This document shows positions 43,786 to 52,973 of a stretch of DNA of 53,321 nt, piece after piece. A program made the position numbers and the translations under genes. The notes beneath the pieces were generated by a model. The model was not told the origin of the DNA, ran no database searches, and saw nothing but the letters and a program-made list of their open reading frames with translations. Position 1 is the stretch's first letter, and every line of letters starts with the position of its first letter. Source of the DNA: Bacillus sp. RO1 (GTDB lineage Bacteria > Bacillota > Bacilli > Bacillales > Bacillaceae_I); contig NZ_JAAZWB010000072.1 of the NCBI RefSeq assembly GCF_012524115.1, forward strand, positions 1 through 53,321, given 5' to 3'.

Positions 43786-44325
43786 ATGATGGTGCATTCA
43801 AGAAAAATAATTGTATACATCGCACAAAGTGTGGACGGGTATATAGCAAAAAAAGACGATGATATCGGCTGGCTTTCCATGGTGGAAACCCCTGGTGAAG
43901 ATTATGGGTATGTGGCTTTTGTAGAAAGTGTGGACACAGTTATCATGGGTAGAAGAACGTATGAGAAAGTATTGTCTTTTGGCGTTGAATTTCCCCACAA
44001 AGAACGAAAAACATATGTTCTTTCTAATTCTAAAAAGGGATCAGATAACAATGTTGAATACTACTCGGGTGATGTCAAAGAATTGATTGATAACATTCGT
44101 TCAACAGGTGGAGGACATATATTTGTTGATGGAGGAGCGGAAGTAATTAAAGAGTTCGTCAGACAAGATTTAATTGACGAGTATGTCATATCAACAATAC
44201 CAATCCTAATCGGGAATGGCATTAGATTATTTAAAGAAACCGAACAAGAAAATAAGCTGAAGCTTTTGGAGAGTAAGTCATTTCCTTCAGGACTAGTTCA
44301 GAATCGATACTCAGTAATAAGATAA
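43786..44325 (+). CDS. Dihydrofolate reductase/RibD C-terminal family protein
   Basis: A 179-aa NADPH-dependent reductase-fold protein. VYIAQSVDGYIAKKDDDIGWL is the N-terminal signature, TVIMGRRTYEKVLSF the cofactor loop and GGGHIFVDGGAEVIKEFVRQ the C-terminal nucleotide-binding part. It resembles YyaP/YwjB-like RibD-C proteins, whose substrate is unknown. ATG 43786 (or 43789) follows ATAGGAGG; an in-frame TTG at 43771 lies upstream of that site. Confidence 0.9.
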   Translation: MMVHSRKIIVYIAQSVDGYIAKKDDDIGWLSMVETPGEDYGYVAFVESVDTVIMGRRTYEKVLSFGVEFPHKERKTYVLSNSKKGSDNNVEYYSGDVKELIDNIRSTGGGHIFVDGGAEVIKEFVRQDLIDEYVISTIPILIGNGIRLFKETEQENKLKLLESKSFPSGLVQNRYSVIR

Positions 44326-44338
44326 GGGACGAAGATAG

Positions 44339-44376
44339 GCAGGTGTAACTCTATTTGGAGTGCACCTGCTTTTTTT
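44339..44376 (+). terminator. Terminator of the RibD-C gene
   Basis: GCAGGTG...CACCTGC stem followed by seven T. Diverged copies of this hairpin recur at about 44545 and 44748 within the repeat block. Confidence 0.88.
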
Positions 44377-44914
44377 GTGGGAAACAAGGAGCTTCTACCG
44401 TTAATGCGTCAGCTTCGACCATAAAACTGCGACTTTCTACATTTCCCGGATGACCTTCTACATTTCCAAAGCAACCATCTACCTTAAATCTCTAACCTTC
44501 TACAATTTATGCTTAGAGGATAAAACTCCTTGGAACTAGGATGTGTAGGTGAAACGCTATCCGAAGAGTGCACCTGCTTTTCTGAAAAAAAGAGCTTCTA
44601 CCGTTAATGCGTCGGCTTCGACCATAAAACTGCGACTTTCTACATTTCCCGGATGACCTTCTACATTTCCCAAGCAACCTTCTACCTTAAAACTCTAACC
44701 TTCTACAATTTATGCTTAGAGGATAAAACTCCTTGGAACTAGGATGTGTAGGTGAAACGCTATCGAAGAGTGCACCTGCTTTTCTGAAAAAAAGAGCTTC
44801 TTCCGTTAATGCGTCAGCTTCGACCGTAAAACTGCGACCTTCTACATTTCCCAGATGACCTTCTACATTTCCCAAGCAACCATCTACCTTAAATCTCTAA
44901 CCTTCTACAATTTT
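44339..44914. repeat. Triplicated 203-bp block: terminator plus 21-bp array
   Basis: GAGCTTCT starts at 44389, 44592 and 44794 (steps of 203 and 202 bp), with high similarity between copies over the whole unit. Each unit holds a GTGCACCTGC terminator-like hairpin followed by six 21-bp sub-units; in copy 1 these begin at 44391, 44412, 44433, 44454, 44475 and 44496. Sub-units share a YCTTCTACMTT-type head and a variable tail. On the minus strand they translate as seven-residue steps of the form xVEGxxx, with a stop in each copy. The third copy is partial. It fills the space between two plus-strand genes; no real gene lies here. Confidence 0.9.
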
Positions 44915-44984
44915 GGATAGACGGTTGTAAACTTGTGGGAGATAATAAGTAATATATGGTAGTTATTGGAGGTATAGGGGAATT

Positions 44985-46127
44985 ATGAAACTCACCATCA
45001 TCAAAGTTCTTGCATTACTTTGTACTGTATTAATCTTGTATCTATTATTGTGGCCTGTCTCGATTGACCCTGTTTCATGGGAATCTCCTAAATCCATGGG
45101 ATACATCGGTGCTTACGAAAAAAATAATAAATTAGAGGGAATGGAATTTCTTTCAATTGGAAAATATGAAGAGCCGGAACATATCGTATATCGTGAAGGA
45201 TGGTTGTACGCCGCCACAAAAACTGGTGCAATCATTCGTGTACGGGAGGATGGCACAGAATTACAGGAAATAGTAAATACGAAAGGCAGACCTTTAGGCT
45301 TTGACTTTGATAGAGAAGGGTCAATCATCGTTGCTGATCCACTTTATGGTAAACAGGGAGGGCTACTGAAAATTAGCAATTATGAAGAAGGTGATACAGA
45401 AATTGAACTTTTAACAGACACCGCTGAAGAAACCCCTTTAGGATTTATTGACGCAGTAGTAGTTTCTAATAGTGGAATTATTTATTTTACTGATGCTTCT
45501 CAAAGAACAAAAGCGAAAGAAATCGGTGATGTTGGACGGGCTGGAGAAATAGATATTCTCGAAAATAGCAGTACAGGAAGAGTCTTGGAGTATAATCCAT
45601 CGACGAAAAAAACTAGAGTTCTAATGAAAGATATTAGTTTTGCAAACGGATTAGCATTAAGTATGGACGAAAAAAGTCTCCTAATAAATGAAACGGGAAG
45701 ATACCGCATCTGGAAATTAAATCTTGAATCAGATCAAACATTAAGCACGAAGGATAAAAGTGAATTTTTAGAAGTTCTAATAGATAACCTACCTGGACTA
45801 CCGGATAATATGATGCGTGGAAATGACGGCAGAATCTGGATTGGATTAATCATGTCGAGAAATGATTTTCTAGAATTCAGTTCTGATAAGCCCATATTAA
45901 GGAAAATGGCAATGCGTCTTCCAGCTAAGATGTTGCCTAAAGGGGCAGGATACTCGCACGTTATCGCAATTAACGAATTAGGGGAAGTAGTAGAAGATAT
46001 GCAAAGTGATTCCATTCCATATACGAATATCACAGGAGTAACGGAGACAGTGGATGCCCTGTATTTCCACCAACTTAATGAAATGAATGCCATCGGGTTA
46101 TTAAAAAAAGTAGATATAGAATTTTAA
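44985..46127 (+). CDS. Strictosidine synthase/SMP-30-like beta-propeller protein
   Basis: A 380-aa six-bladed propeller of the strictosidine-synthase-like family. An N-terminal membrane anchor (about 5-23) precedes EPEHIVYREGWLYAATKTGA, RPLGFDFDREGSIIVAD, GIIYFTDASQR, SFANGLALSMDE and GLPDNMMRGNDGRIWIG, the family motifs. Bacterial members are probably lactonases or esterases facing the outside. AGGTATAGGGG precedes the ATG. Confidence 0.87.
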   Translation: MKLTIIKVLALLCTVLILYLLLWPVSIDPVSWESPKSMGYIGAYEKNNKLEGMEFLSIGKYEEPEHIVYREGWLYAATKTGAIIRVREDGTELQEIVNTKGRPLGFDFDREGSIIVADPLYGKQGGLLKISNYEEGDTEIELLTDTAEETPLGFIDAVVVSNSGIIYFTDASQRTKAKEIGDVGRAGEIDILENSSTGRVLEYNPSTKKTRVLMKDISFANGLALSMDEKSLLINETGRYRIWKLNLESDQTLSTKDKSEFLEVLIDNLPGLPDNMMRGNDGRIWIGLIMSRNDFLEFSSDKPILRKMAMRLPAKMLPKGAGYSHVIAINELGEVVEDMQSDSIPYTNITGVTETVDALYFHQLNEMNAIGLLKKVDIEF

Positions 46128-46142
46128 AAGAAGGTGTTAAAT

Positions 46143-46673
46143 ATGTATTTTAATAAATTCATAGGGATAGAGAAAGTAGAAAACAAACATGTAAAAATTA
46201 GGGAAGCGGTCAGGGCTATTGTCATTCGGGATGGCCATATTTTGATGCTTCACTCAAACAAAGGTGATTTCAAATTTCCTGGTGGGGGTATCGAAGTTGG
46301 AGAAACCCATAGTGAAGCACTTATCCGAGAAGTGTTAGAGGAAACGGGTTATGTGGATACGGTTGTAGGAGAAAAATTTGGAGTGTATATGGAAAGAAGA
46401 GAGGACGTTTTCAATCAAGGTATTCATTTTGAAATGAAGTCCCATTATTACCTATGTAAATGCATGGGAGAAGCCGGTGCTCAACAGTTAGAGGGGTATG
46501 AGATAGATCAGGGTTTTACCGCTAAATGGATTACCATAGAAGAGGCTATATCACAAAACGAACGTGCACAAAAACTAAGTGGGTATAACGGATGGATTGA
46601 GCGGGAGACATACGTCTTACATAAAATTTTGCAGCTTACCAATAAAATACTAGAAAGGGTGATACAACAATGA
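46143..46673 (+). CDS. NUDIX hydrolase
   Basis: A 176-aa NUDIX protein with a complete box, GGGIEVGETHSEALIREVLE followed by ETGYV. ATG 46143 has AGAAGGTG upstream. Its stop overlaps the next start by 4 bases (ATGA), coupling it to a histidine phosphatase; a NUDIX-phosphatase pair could remove two phosphates in turn from a nucleotide-linked metabolite. Confidence 0.92.
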   Translation: MYFNKFIGIEKVENKHVKIREAVRAIVIRDGHILMLHSNKGDFKFPGGGIEVGETHSEALIREVLEETGYVDTVVGEKFGVYMERREDVFNQGIHFEMKSHYYLCKCMGEAGAQQLEGYEIDQGFTAKWITIEEAISQNERAQKLSGYNGWIERETYVLHKILQLTNKILERVIQQ

Positions 46674-47203
46674 TTTACGTCATCAGGCACGGTCAGACAG
46701 ATTTTAATAAAGAGGGAAGAATGCAAGGTAGAAAGGGGCTTCCTTTAAACGAAGTAGGTTTGCGTCAGGCGAACGTGTTAAAAGAAAAATTAAAAGATGT
46801 TGAGTTTCATTATGTGTTTTCCTCCCCACAAAAAAGGGCTATTCAAACAGCTGAAATTATTTCTGGATATGAACCGAAAATTGACGAACGGCTGGATGTA
46901 TTTGATCTTGGTGAAGCAGATGGGTTGAAAAAAGAACAGGTGATTTTTAAAGGGGCGATTCCTGATCCAACCAAGTATGTAGGAGTGGAGGGGATGGACC
47001 AATTTGCTGGCAGGGTAATTGGTTTTTTAAAGAGCCTTGAGGAAGAGAAGATAGATGAAATGAACATTCTTATAGCAGGTCATAGATGTACTACTGGGGT
47101 AATCGGGGCTTATTTAGAAGGAGCTCTCGGAAAAGATAGTGTTTTAAAATATTCGTCGGATAATGGAGATTACAAAGTTTATAATAACAGGTATCTATCT
47201 TGA
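46670..47203 (+). CDS. Histidine phosphatase family protein
   Basis: A 177-aa phosphoglycerate-mutase-like phosphatase. IRHGQTDFNKEGRMQGR holds the phospho-accepting His, VFSSPQKRAIQTAEII the second Arg, and AGHRCTTG the second His. GAAAGGGTGATACA precedes the ATG. Substrate unknown. Confidence 0.92.
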   Translation: MIYVIRHGQTDFNKEGRMQGRKGLPLNEVGLRQANVLKEKLKDVEFHYVFSSPQKRAIQTAEIISGYEPKIDERLDVFDLGEADGLKKEQVIFKGAIPDPTKYVGVEGMDQFAGRVIGFLKSLEEEKIDEMNILIAGHRCTTGVIGAYLEGALGKDSVLKYSSDNGDYKVYNNRYLS

Positions 47204-47229
47204 TCTTTCCATAGTTGCAGTAAAATCAT

Positions 47230-47292
47230 TTTCGCACGAACTCCTGCAGTTTTGGCATCAACTCCCTTCATTTCCGCACGAATTTCCCAAAA
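47230..47292. repeat. Third 21-bp periodic array
   Basis: TTTCGCACGAACTCC (47230), TTTGGCATCAACTCC (47251) and TTCCGCACGAATTTC (47272) are exactly 21 bp apart, with a conserved 15-base head and variable 6-base tail. On the minus strand they read as seven-residue steps with VRA/VDA. It lies between the histidine phosphatase and WG-repeat genes. Confidence 0.7.
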
Positions 47293-47406
47293 CACCTGAT
47301 TTTTTCAAGCAAAGAATCCCTTTTTCGTTCGACCGTTCAAGTTAGGCCTTCACCTATCACCACATAACCCCATAAGATATCAAAAACTAATGGGGTGACC
47401 ACATAT

Positions 47407-49128
47407 ATGTTCGGAAGAATAATGAAACCACGTTTGTTTCCTGCATCGATAAGAACGGTTGAAGGTACAAAGTGGGGATATATAGATGAGAAGGGCATGT
47501 TTGTACTAAAGCCCACCTTTGAAGATGCCGGGGAGTTCCAGCAAAATGGATTAGCGATTGTACGTAAGGGTGGGGCAGGGGTTATTACACAAACCGGTAA
47601 ATTTGTGATTCGCCCCAACTACAGCTCCATTTTTCCTTTTACAGAGGGCCGTGCCATAGCTATGTTAAATGAAGGTGGTTCAGTTGTCTTAAATGAAAAA
47701 GGTAAAGTATTGACGCAAAAAGCCTATTCGTTTATTAGTCCCTATCAAGGGGGCCGTGCGGTTTTCCAAGATTCTAAGGATGGGGGTCGCACACTTTATG
47801 GATACTTAGATTTGAACGGTAATGTAGCAATTCCTGCTCAATACCAGTATGCCTTTGATATGAGTAGCGGAAAAGCACTCGTACAGGTGAAAGATAGCTT
47901 ATATGCCTTGCTAAATTCCACCGGTACTCTACTTCAAAGGTATCCGTACGAACAGATGAATGGATTAAGTGAAGGGCTTCTTTCCTTTAAAAAAACATAT
48001 CAGGATAAAGCAGGATATGTAGATGAGTCAGGGAACGTCATCATAAAACCACAATTTGGTATGGCTTTACCTTTTCAGGGGGGGAGGGCTGTTGTCAATG
48101 CGTCCAATGATTATAAAAATAGATTCGGTTTAATTGATAAGAGCGGGAACTATATCATTCCTCCAAGATATAACGATATAAACCAACTTGGTGGGAACAG
48201 GGCAGCTATCGGAAGAGCCATTAACCTTGAGGAACCATTTGTAGGTTCGACATATGCAATAGCCGATACGGTGAGCGGACAGATAATGACTGATTTTCAA
48301 TATGATTCAGTGAACAACTACAAAGGGGAATATAGCTCTGTGACGCGAGGGCTTAAAAGTTTCTTTATTAACAAAAGCGGTAGACAGGCAAAAGACCTTC
48401 CTGTAATAGATGGCATTGGAACGCTTTCTATTGAAGGGCAGCTGGTGAGAGCATTTGTTGATCAGAGGTTGTCCTACTATGATAAAGCCGGCAATCTCGT
48501 TTATGCTCAAAATTCCGTCATTCCGGTAAATAGTAATGTTTCAATTCGCGAGGAAAAATACCGGCCAAACAAGGACTATCTCGTGTATTATCCCCAGATT
48601 CAAGGAATGAAAAATAAAGAAGCAGAGAAAAAAGTCAACGAAGTATTACGCACACAATCTCAAATTATTCCTATTCCGCTGGATAAACAACTGGATTATA
48701 ATTACACAGGTGATTTTTCTGTGCAATTTTATAAAAAGAATTTACTAATACTAGAGCTTAATGGCTACAACTATCCTTTTGGAGCTGCACATGGCATGCC
48801 GACACAAATTATGGTGCCAATAGATATCAGCACAGGTAAAATATACGAGTTGAAAGACTTGTTCAAATCAAACAGTGATTATATAAAAGTGTTAAGTGAT
48901 TTGGTTGCAGAACAAATACAGGAAAACCCAGATAACTACTTTCCAGATTCCTTTAAAGGGATTCAACCTGATCAGCCATTCTATGTTTCTAGTGATGCCT
49001 TGTTCCTTTATTTTACACCATATGAGATAGCCCCATATGCAGCTGGATTCCCTACATTTGAAATTCCATTCAAACAAATCAATAACATCATTGACAAAAA
49101 AGGCGCGTTTTGGCGATCATTTCATTAA
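47407..49128 (+). CDS. WG-repeat protein with DUF3298-like C-terminal domain
   Basis: A 573-aa protein. Residues about 15-340 contain WG/KWG-type repeats (TKWGYIDEKGMFVLKPTFED, YGYLDLNGNVAIPAQYQYAF, AGYVDESGNVIIKPQF, FGLIDKSGNYIIPPRY). Residues about 370-573 resemble the RsiV/DUF3298 domain (FGAAHGMPTQIMVPIDISTG; YPQIQGMKNKEAEKKVNEVL). No signal peptide is visible from ATG 47407 or from the in-frame GTG 47395, although this domain pair is often extracytoplasmic. GGGGTGACC precedes the start. Confidence 0.88.
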   Translation: MFGRIMKPRLFPASIRTVEGTKWGYIDEKGMFVLKPTFEDAGEFQQNGLAIVRKGGAGVITQTGKFVIRPNYSSIFPFTEGRAIAMLNEGGSVVLNEKGKVLTQKAYSFISPYQGGRAVFQDSKDGGRTLYGYLDLNGNVAIPAQYQYAFDMSSGKALVQVKDSLYALLNSTGTLLQRYPYEQMNGLSEGLLSFKKTYQDKAGYVDESGNVIIKPQFGMALPFQGGRAVVNASNDYKNRFGLIDKSGNYIIPPRYNDINQLGGNRAAIGRAINLEEPFVGSTYAIADTVSGQIMTDFQYDSVNNYKGEYSSVTRGLKSFFINKSGRQAKDLPVIDGIGTLSIEGQLVRAFVDQRLSYYDKAGNLVYAQNSVIPVNSNVSIREEKYRPNKDYLVYYPQIQGMKNKEAEKKVNEVLRTQSQIIPIPLDKQLDYNYTGDFSVQFYKKNLLILELNGYNYPFGAAHGMPTQIMVPIDISTGKIYELKDLFKSNSDYIKVLSDLVAEQIQENPDNYFPDSFKGIQPDQPFYVSSDALFLYFTPYEIAPYAAGFPTFEIPFKQINNIIDKKGAFWRSFH

Positions 49129-49144
49129 TAGTTTGGACATAAAG

Positions 49145-49182
49145 AAAAAGGTAGCTTCTTCAGCAAGAAGTCTACCTTTATT
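49145..49182. terminator. Bidirectional terminator
   Basis: AAAGGTAG-CTTCTT cagc AAGAAG-CTACCTTT stem between the WG-repeat gene and the kinase gene. Confidence 0.85.
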
Positions 49183-50475
49183 CTATGTAGGAATGGTAAT
49201 GATAAAGGTGGTGCCTTTTCCTTTTATACTTTGCACATTTATGGTCCCTTTAACTTTATTGATTGTACTGTACACCATCAACATTCCAAGGCCAGTACCT
49301 TCTTCTTTTGTTGAAAAATACGGCTTACCTAACCGGTTTATTTCATCGGAAGTCATGCCAATTCCTGAATCCCTTATTGTAATGATGATGTCATTCTTTA
49401 CTTCCGTAAATGCGATCGAAAGGATACCACCATTAGGCTTCATCGCCTCTATACTGTTTTTGAAAAGGTTGATGAAACATTGTTGCAATTGGTTGCGGTC
49501 ATAGGACGTTTTCAATGTGTTGTGAAATGAATATTGAACTTCGACCTGATGCATGGCAGCATATGGAATGATAAGATTTCTCGTATACTCAGCTTCTTCT
49601 TGTAGATTAGAATAGACCATATTTTCCGATTGTGGTTTTGCAAAAGATAGGTAGTCACTCACAATTTTTTCTGCGCGTTTTAATTCTTGCAAGGAGAGAT
49701 CTAAGTATCTTTTTTCTTCGACACCAATTGTCTGTGATTTACCCAGTAATTGAAGAAAACCGCTCGTAACCGTTAATGGGTTCCTAATCTCATGAGAAAC
49801 ACTTGCCGACAGTTCACTTACCACATTTAGTCGTTCGGCACTGATATAGCGCTCGCGATTTCGAATATTTAGAATGATTTTTTCTATTAGAATGACGATA
49901 ATTCCCATTAACGCTGCATGCGTTGTGACTGCATATATACTAAGCATGATAAATTCGCTATTTAATTTTTCGAAATACAAACTTAGTAGAATAAGGTAGA
50001 TTCCCATAAACACTGTTATTATACCAGCTGAAAATATCAATCTATTCTTTGGTTTAAATGTCAAAAACATTTTGCTTAGAAAAGGAACGAATAAAAATAT
50101 AATTGTAGAGGTAAGGAAAGAGTTTAGAGTTCCTTCTCCTCCGATATAAAAACGGTATAAATTTAAGACTATGTAAAGTGGAAATACAAATTTATGACCA
50201 GAATATAATGCAATAATGAAAAAAGGGATATAGCGTAAATCAAAAATGAACCCTAATTGTAAATGAATAGGGTAGGACATACATAGCACCATGGAAATAG
50301 TGGCAAATAAACTGAACATCCATCTATTAAAAGAATGATGTTTGTCTTCAAAAAATACTAAATAGATGATAATAGGTAATATCAGAAAAAGAAAATTCAA
50401 TAATAATGTTTCAATCAAGAGGTTAAACGTCCCTTCTGTTGCAACTTCTATTCCCATTAATAATAGCAGAAACAT
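49183..50475 (-). CDS. Sporulation-type sensor histidine kinase (KinB-like)
   Basis: A 430-aa membrane histidine kinase. Six or so hydrophobic helices with short loops (about 1-195) resemble the 5TM-5TMR_LYT sensor of KinB. The H box is SVSHEIRNPLTVTSGFLQLL (His228), the N box LFKNSIEAM, and G boxes are RDSGIGM and GTGLGM. No response regulator lies nearby, which fits orphan kinases feeding the Spo0 phosphorelay. The start is uncertain: neither ATG 50475 nor ATG 50457 has a good ribosome site. Confidence 0.87.
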   Translation of the reverse strand: MFLLLLMGIEVATEGTFNLLIETLLLNFLFLILPIIIYLVFFEDKHHSFNRWMFSLFATISMVLCMSYPIHLQLGFIFDLRYIPFFIIALYSGHKFVFPLYIVLNLYRFYIGGEGTLNSFLTSTIIFLFVPFLSKMFLTFKPKNRLIFSAGIITVFMGIYLILLSLYFEKLNSEFIMLSIYAVTTHAALMGIIVILIEKIILNIRNRERYISAERLNVVSELSASVSHEIRNPLTVTSGFLQLLGKSQTIGVEEKRYLDLSLQELKRAEKIVSDYLSFAKPQSENMVYSNLQEEAEYTRNLIIPYAAMHQVEVQYSFHNTLKTSYDRNQLQQCFINLFKNSIEAMKPNGGILSIAFTEVKNDIIITIRDSGIGMTSDEINRLGKPYFSTKEEGTGLGMLMVYSTINKVKGTINVQSIKGKGTTFIITIPT

Positions 50476-50524
50476 TTAGATTTTGGTGCTAATAAAAGTA
50501 ACTATGTGTAAATATTTCTAACAA

Positions 50525-50554
50525 AAAGGAACAGGCACCAAATTTTGGTGCCTG
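50525..50554 (-). terminator. Terminator of katA
   Basis: Minus-strand CAGGCACCAAAATTTGGTGCCTG hairpin followed by TTCCTTTTTG. Confidence 0.75.
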
Positions 50555-50594
50555 CTTGACAGAAGTGAGAATAAAAGAGAAATGAAAATTAAAA

Positions 50595-52052
50595 TTAGCG
50601 GACTTCTTGTGGAACTTGCAAACCAAGGCCCTTAGCAACTAACTTCCCGTATTCTGGATCCGCTTTGTAAAAATGGTTGATTTGACGAAGCTTGATTTCG
50701 TCACTTTCCACAGGTGTCATTGCACCTACAATATTTTTTATTAAGCGGGTGCGTTCTTCCACACTTAGCAAACGATATAAATCACCTGCTTGAGTATAAT
50801 GATCATTTTGATCATAGGCAACGCTATCAGCTAAACCTGAAACAGGGTAAGCAGCTTGCTTGTTTTCAGGAGTCTCCTTTGGCCCGTTATAGCTATTTGG
50901 CTCATAGTAGGCGGAACCCCCACCATTGTTGTCAAACCTCATCTGGCCATCGCGTTGATAGTTGTGAACTTCATTTCGTGCTCGGTTAATGGGTAGCGCC
51001 TGGTGATTCGCTCCAACTCGGTAGCGATGAGCATCATGATAGGCAAAAAGGCGCCCTTGCAGCATTTTGTCTGGAGAAACATCAATTCCAGGTACAAGTG
51101 TTCCTGGAGAGAACGTTGCCTGCTCCACCTCAGCAAAATAGTTTTCCGGATTTCGATCCAGTACCATCCTCCCAACTTCCATCAAAGGATAATCTTTTTG
51201 GGACCATACTTTTGTCACATCAAAAGGATCATAGCGATAAGAATCTGCATCCTCCATAGGCATAATCTGTACGTAAACCTTCCATGCAGGGTAATCACCT
51301 TTTTCGATGGCATTAAATAAATCCTCTGTATGATAATCAGGGTTCTCACCTGCAATCTTCGTTCCAATCTCTTCAGTCAAGTTTTTAATACCTTGTTCTG
51401 TTTTAAAATGATATTTAATCCAAACACCTTCGCCTTCCTCGTTTACCCATTTGAAGGTGTGGCTACCGAAGCCATGCATATGACGGTATGTAGCCGGTAT
51501 TCCACGGTCAGACATCAAGATGGTCACTTGATGAAGGGATTCAGGAGATAAGGACCAGAAATCCCAAACGGCATTAGGATTTTTTCGATGCGTTTGAGGG
51601 TGGCGCTTTTGTGTATGAATAAAGTCTGGAAACTTGATGGCATCTCTTATGAAAAACACTGGTGTGTTGTTTCCGACAAGATCATAGTTCCCGTCTTCTG
51701 TATAAAATTTTACGGCAAATCCACGTGGATCACGAACGGAATCAGCAGAACCGTTTTCACCCGCTACCGTGGAAAAACGGACAAAAAGTGGCGTGCGTTT
51801 TCCTACTTCGGAAAGGAATTTTGCCTTCGTGTATTTAGTAACATCATTCGTTACTTCGAAGTATCCGTGTGCACCAGCACCTTTAGCGTGTACTACACGC
51901 TCGGGGACACGTTCTCGGTTGAAATGGGCGAGCTTTTCTAAAAGATGTACATCTTGTATGAGGGTAGGTCCCCTTGAACCCGCAGTCATGGAATTCTGGT
52001 TATCTCCCACAGGAGCCCCCCAGCTAGTTGTGAGTCTATTATTAGTTGTCAA
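50595..52052 (-). CDS. katA: Monofunctional heme catalase, clade 3
   Basis: A 485-aa small-subunit catalase that disproportionates hydrogen peroxide in the cytoplasm. The distal His is in [17 protein letters not shown], the distal Asn in [11 protein letters not shown], and the proximal Tyr heme ligand in [12 protein letters not shown]. Length and the opening [14 protein letters not shown] match vegetative KatA of Bacillus. TTG 52052 follows GAGGTGAAGG. A PerR box and a sigma-A promoter lie just upstream, so peroxide induction is expected. Confidence 0.97.
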   Translation of the reverse strand: MTTNNRLTTSWGAPVGDNQNSMTAGSRGPTLIQDVHLLEKLAHFNRERVPERVVHAKGAGAHGYFEVTNDVTKYTKAKFLSEVGKRTPLFVRFSTVAGENGSADSVRDPRGFAVKFYTEDGNYDLVGNNTPVFFIRDAIKFPDFIHTQKRHPQTHRKNPNAVWDFWSLSPESLHQVTILMSDRGIPATYRHMHGFGSHTFKWVNEEGEGVWIKYHFKTEQGIKNLTEEIGTKIAGENPDYHTEDLFNAIEKGDYPAWKVYVQIMPMEDADSYRYDPFDVTKVWSQKDYPLMEVGRMVLDRNPENYFAEVEQATFSPGTLVPGIDVSPDKMLQGRLFAYHDAHRYRVGANHQALPINRARNEVHNYQRDGQMRFDNNGGGSAYYEPNSYNGPKETPENKQAAYPVSGLADSVAYDQNDHYTQAGDLYRLLSVEERTRLIKNIVGAMTPVESDEIKLRQINHFYKADPEYGKLVAKGLGLQVPQEVR

Positions 52053-52094
52053 AATCCTTCACCTCAATATAAAAAATATTTTATTACACGCTTA

Positions 52095-52122
52095 ATGATA
52101 ACAGTTATTAGAGGAAAATCAA
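52095..52122 (-). promoter_or_regulatory. katA promoter
   Basis: Minus-strand TTGATT (-35, 52117-52122), a 16-bp spacer and TATCAT (-10, 52095-52100), about 40 bp before the katA start. Confidence 0.65.
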
Positions 52123-52129
52123 TACTTTT

Positions 52130-52144
52130 TTATAATTATTATAA
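52130..52144. promoter_or_regulatory. PerR box of katA
   Basis: TTATAATTATTATAA is a perfect 7-1-7 match to the PerR consensus TTATAATNATTATAA. It lies immediately upstream of the katA -35. Metal-bound PerR would repress katA until oxidised by peroxide. Confidence 0.88.
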
Positions 52145-52252
52145 AGTAATAATATATATCTATAAGTAAACGGTATATTAAACTTGTCTGTTTATGGTTG
52201 ATTTGTAATTTGCTATACTACTAGAAAACGTGATGATAGGAGTTGACTTGAC

Positions 52253-52507
52253 GTGAAGAAAAAGCATAAATGTAATACAAAGTCTTTGACGAATAAAAAG
52301 GAAGAGAAGGTATCATTGAAAGATCAATTAGAAGGGGATGTTTATTCGAAATTAAAATCCATGAAGGACCAACTTCTACAAACAGAACAAAAACAAAAAA
52401 TGGAAGAAGCTGAAAGGAAAAAAGAAGAAAAGCGATTAAGGGAGAAGAATAAATCGTTTGAAGAACTGTTCGAAGAAAGTAATCAAAATTGGAAGGAATT
52501 CAAGTAA
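52253..52507 (+). CDS. yqkE: YqkE-like (DUF3886) protein
   Basis: An 84-aa highly charged helical protein. SLKDQLEGDVYSKLKSMKDQ, a Lys/Glu-rich helix and the ending NKSFEELFEESNQNWKEFK match B. subtilis YqkE/DUF3886. Function unknown. GTG 52253 follows AGGAG by 10 bases. A terminator follows. Confidence 0.85.
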   Translation: MKKKHKCNTKSLTNKKEEKVSLKDQLEGDVYSKLKSMKDQLLQTEQKQKMEEAERKKEEKRLREKNKSFEELFEESNQNWKEFK

Positions 52508-52531
52508 GGTTGGCTTGGTGAATAGAAAAGG

Positions 52532-52566
52532 GAGAATGGTCCGTCTAGATAACCATTCTCTTTTTT
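52532..52566. terminator. Terminator of the yqkE-like gene
   Basis: GAGAATGGT...ACCATTCTC stem followed by six T. Confidence 0.88.
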
Positions 52567-52567
52567 G

Positions 52568-52882
52568 TTAGGAGAGAAAAAAAGCCATGGCGAAGTAGAC
52601 AGCTAAACATAACAGAGATCCTAGCAAAAATGGCCCGATATGTAATGTTGGCTTCTGTTGTTGTGGGGTGTAACGACCAGCCATGGAATCAAAAACAGCT
52701 GCTTCTGAATTTTTAGTGAAAATGTCTCCTGAGGAACTAGTGAAGAAGGCTATAAAGACAAAAGCAAGAGAGCCGAAGAACATGGTGCTTAAGAGGTTAA
52801 AGTCAAAATAGGTGGAGATTCCCAGTAAGATACCAATTTCTGCTGCAAGCACAATGATTAAAGTGATAAGATATTTGACCAT
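52568..52882 (-). CDS. Small three-helix membrane protein
   Basis: A 104-aa protein with membrane segments at about 3-22, 33-51 and 82-102 and a soluble loop (KNSEAAVFDSMAGRYTPQQQ). ATG 52882 is preceded by AAGGAGGAAACATA; the frame is open to 52903. No family recognised. Confidence 0.75.
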   Translation of the reverse strand: MVKYLITLIIVLAAEIGILLGISTYFDFNLLSTMFFGSLAFVFIAFFTSSSGDIFTKNSEAAVFDSMAGRYTPQQQKPTLHIGPFLLGSLLCLAVYFAMAFFLS

Positions 52883-52973
52883 TATGTTTCCTCCTTGATA
52901 CATAGATAAATTAATCTACGTATAAAAATGGAATAAGTTTCAAAAAATTTGATTAGAATATCCGCCAAACACC

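Noticed and set aside
44687-44875. 62-codon minus-strand ORF in the repeat block
   Set aside because: It is made of the 21-bp repeat units and their terminator, has no ribosome site, and the other two copies carry stops in the same frame.
47230-47292. Possible CRISPR-like array with 15-bp heads and 6-bp tails
   Set aside because: The units are far too short and too degenerate for CRISPR repeats and spacers.
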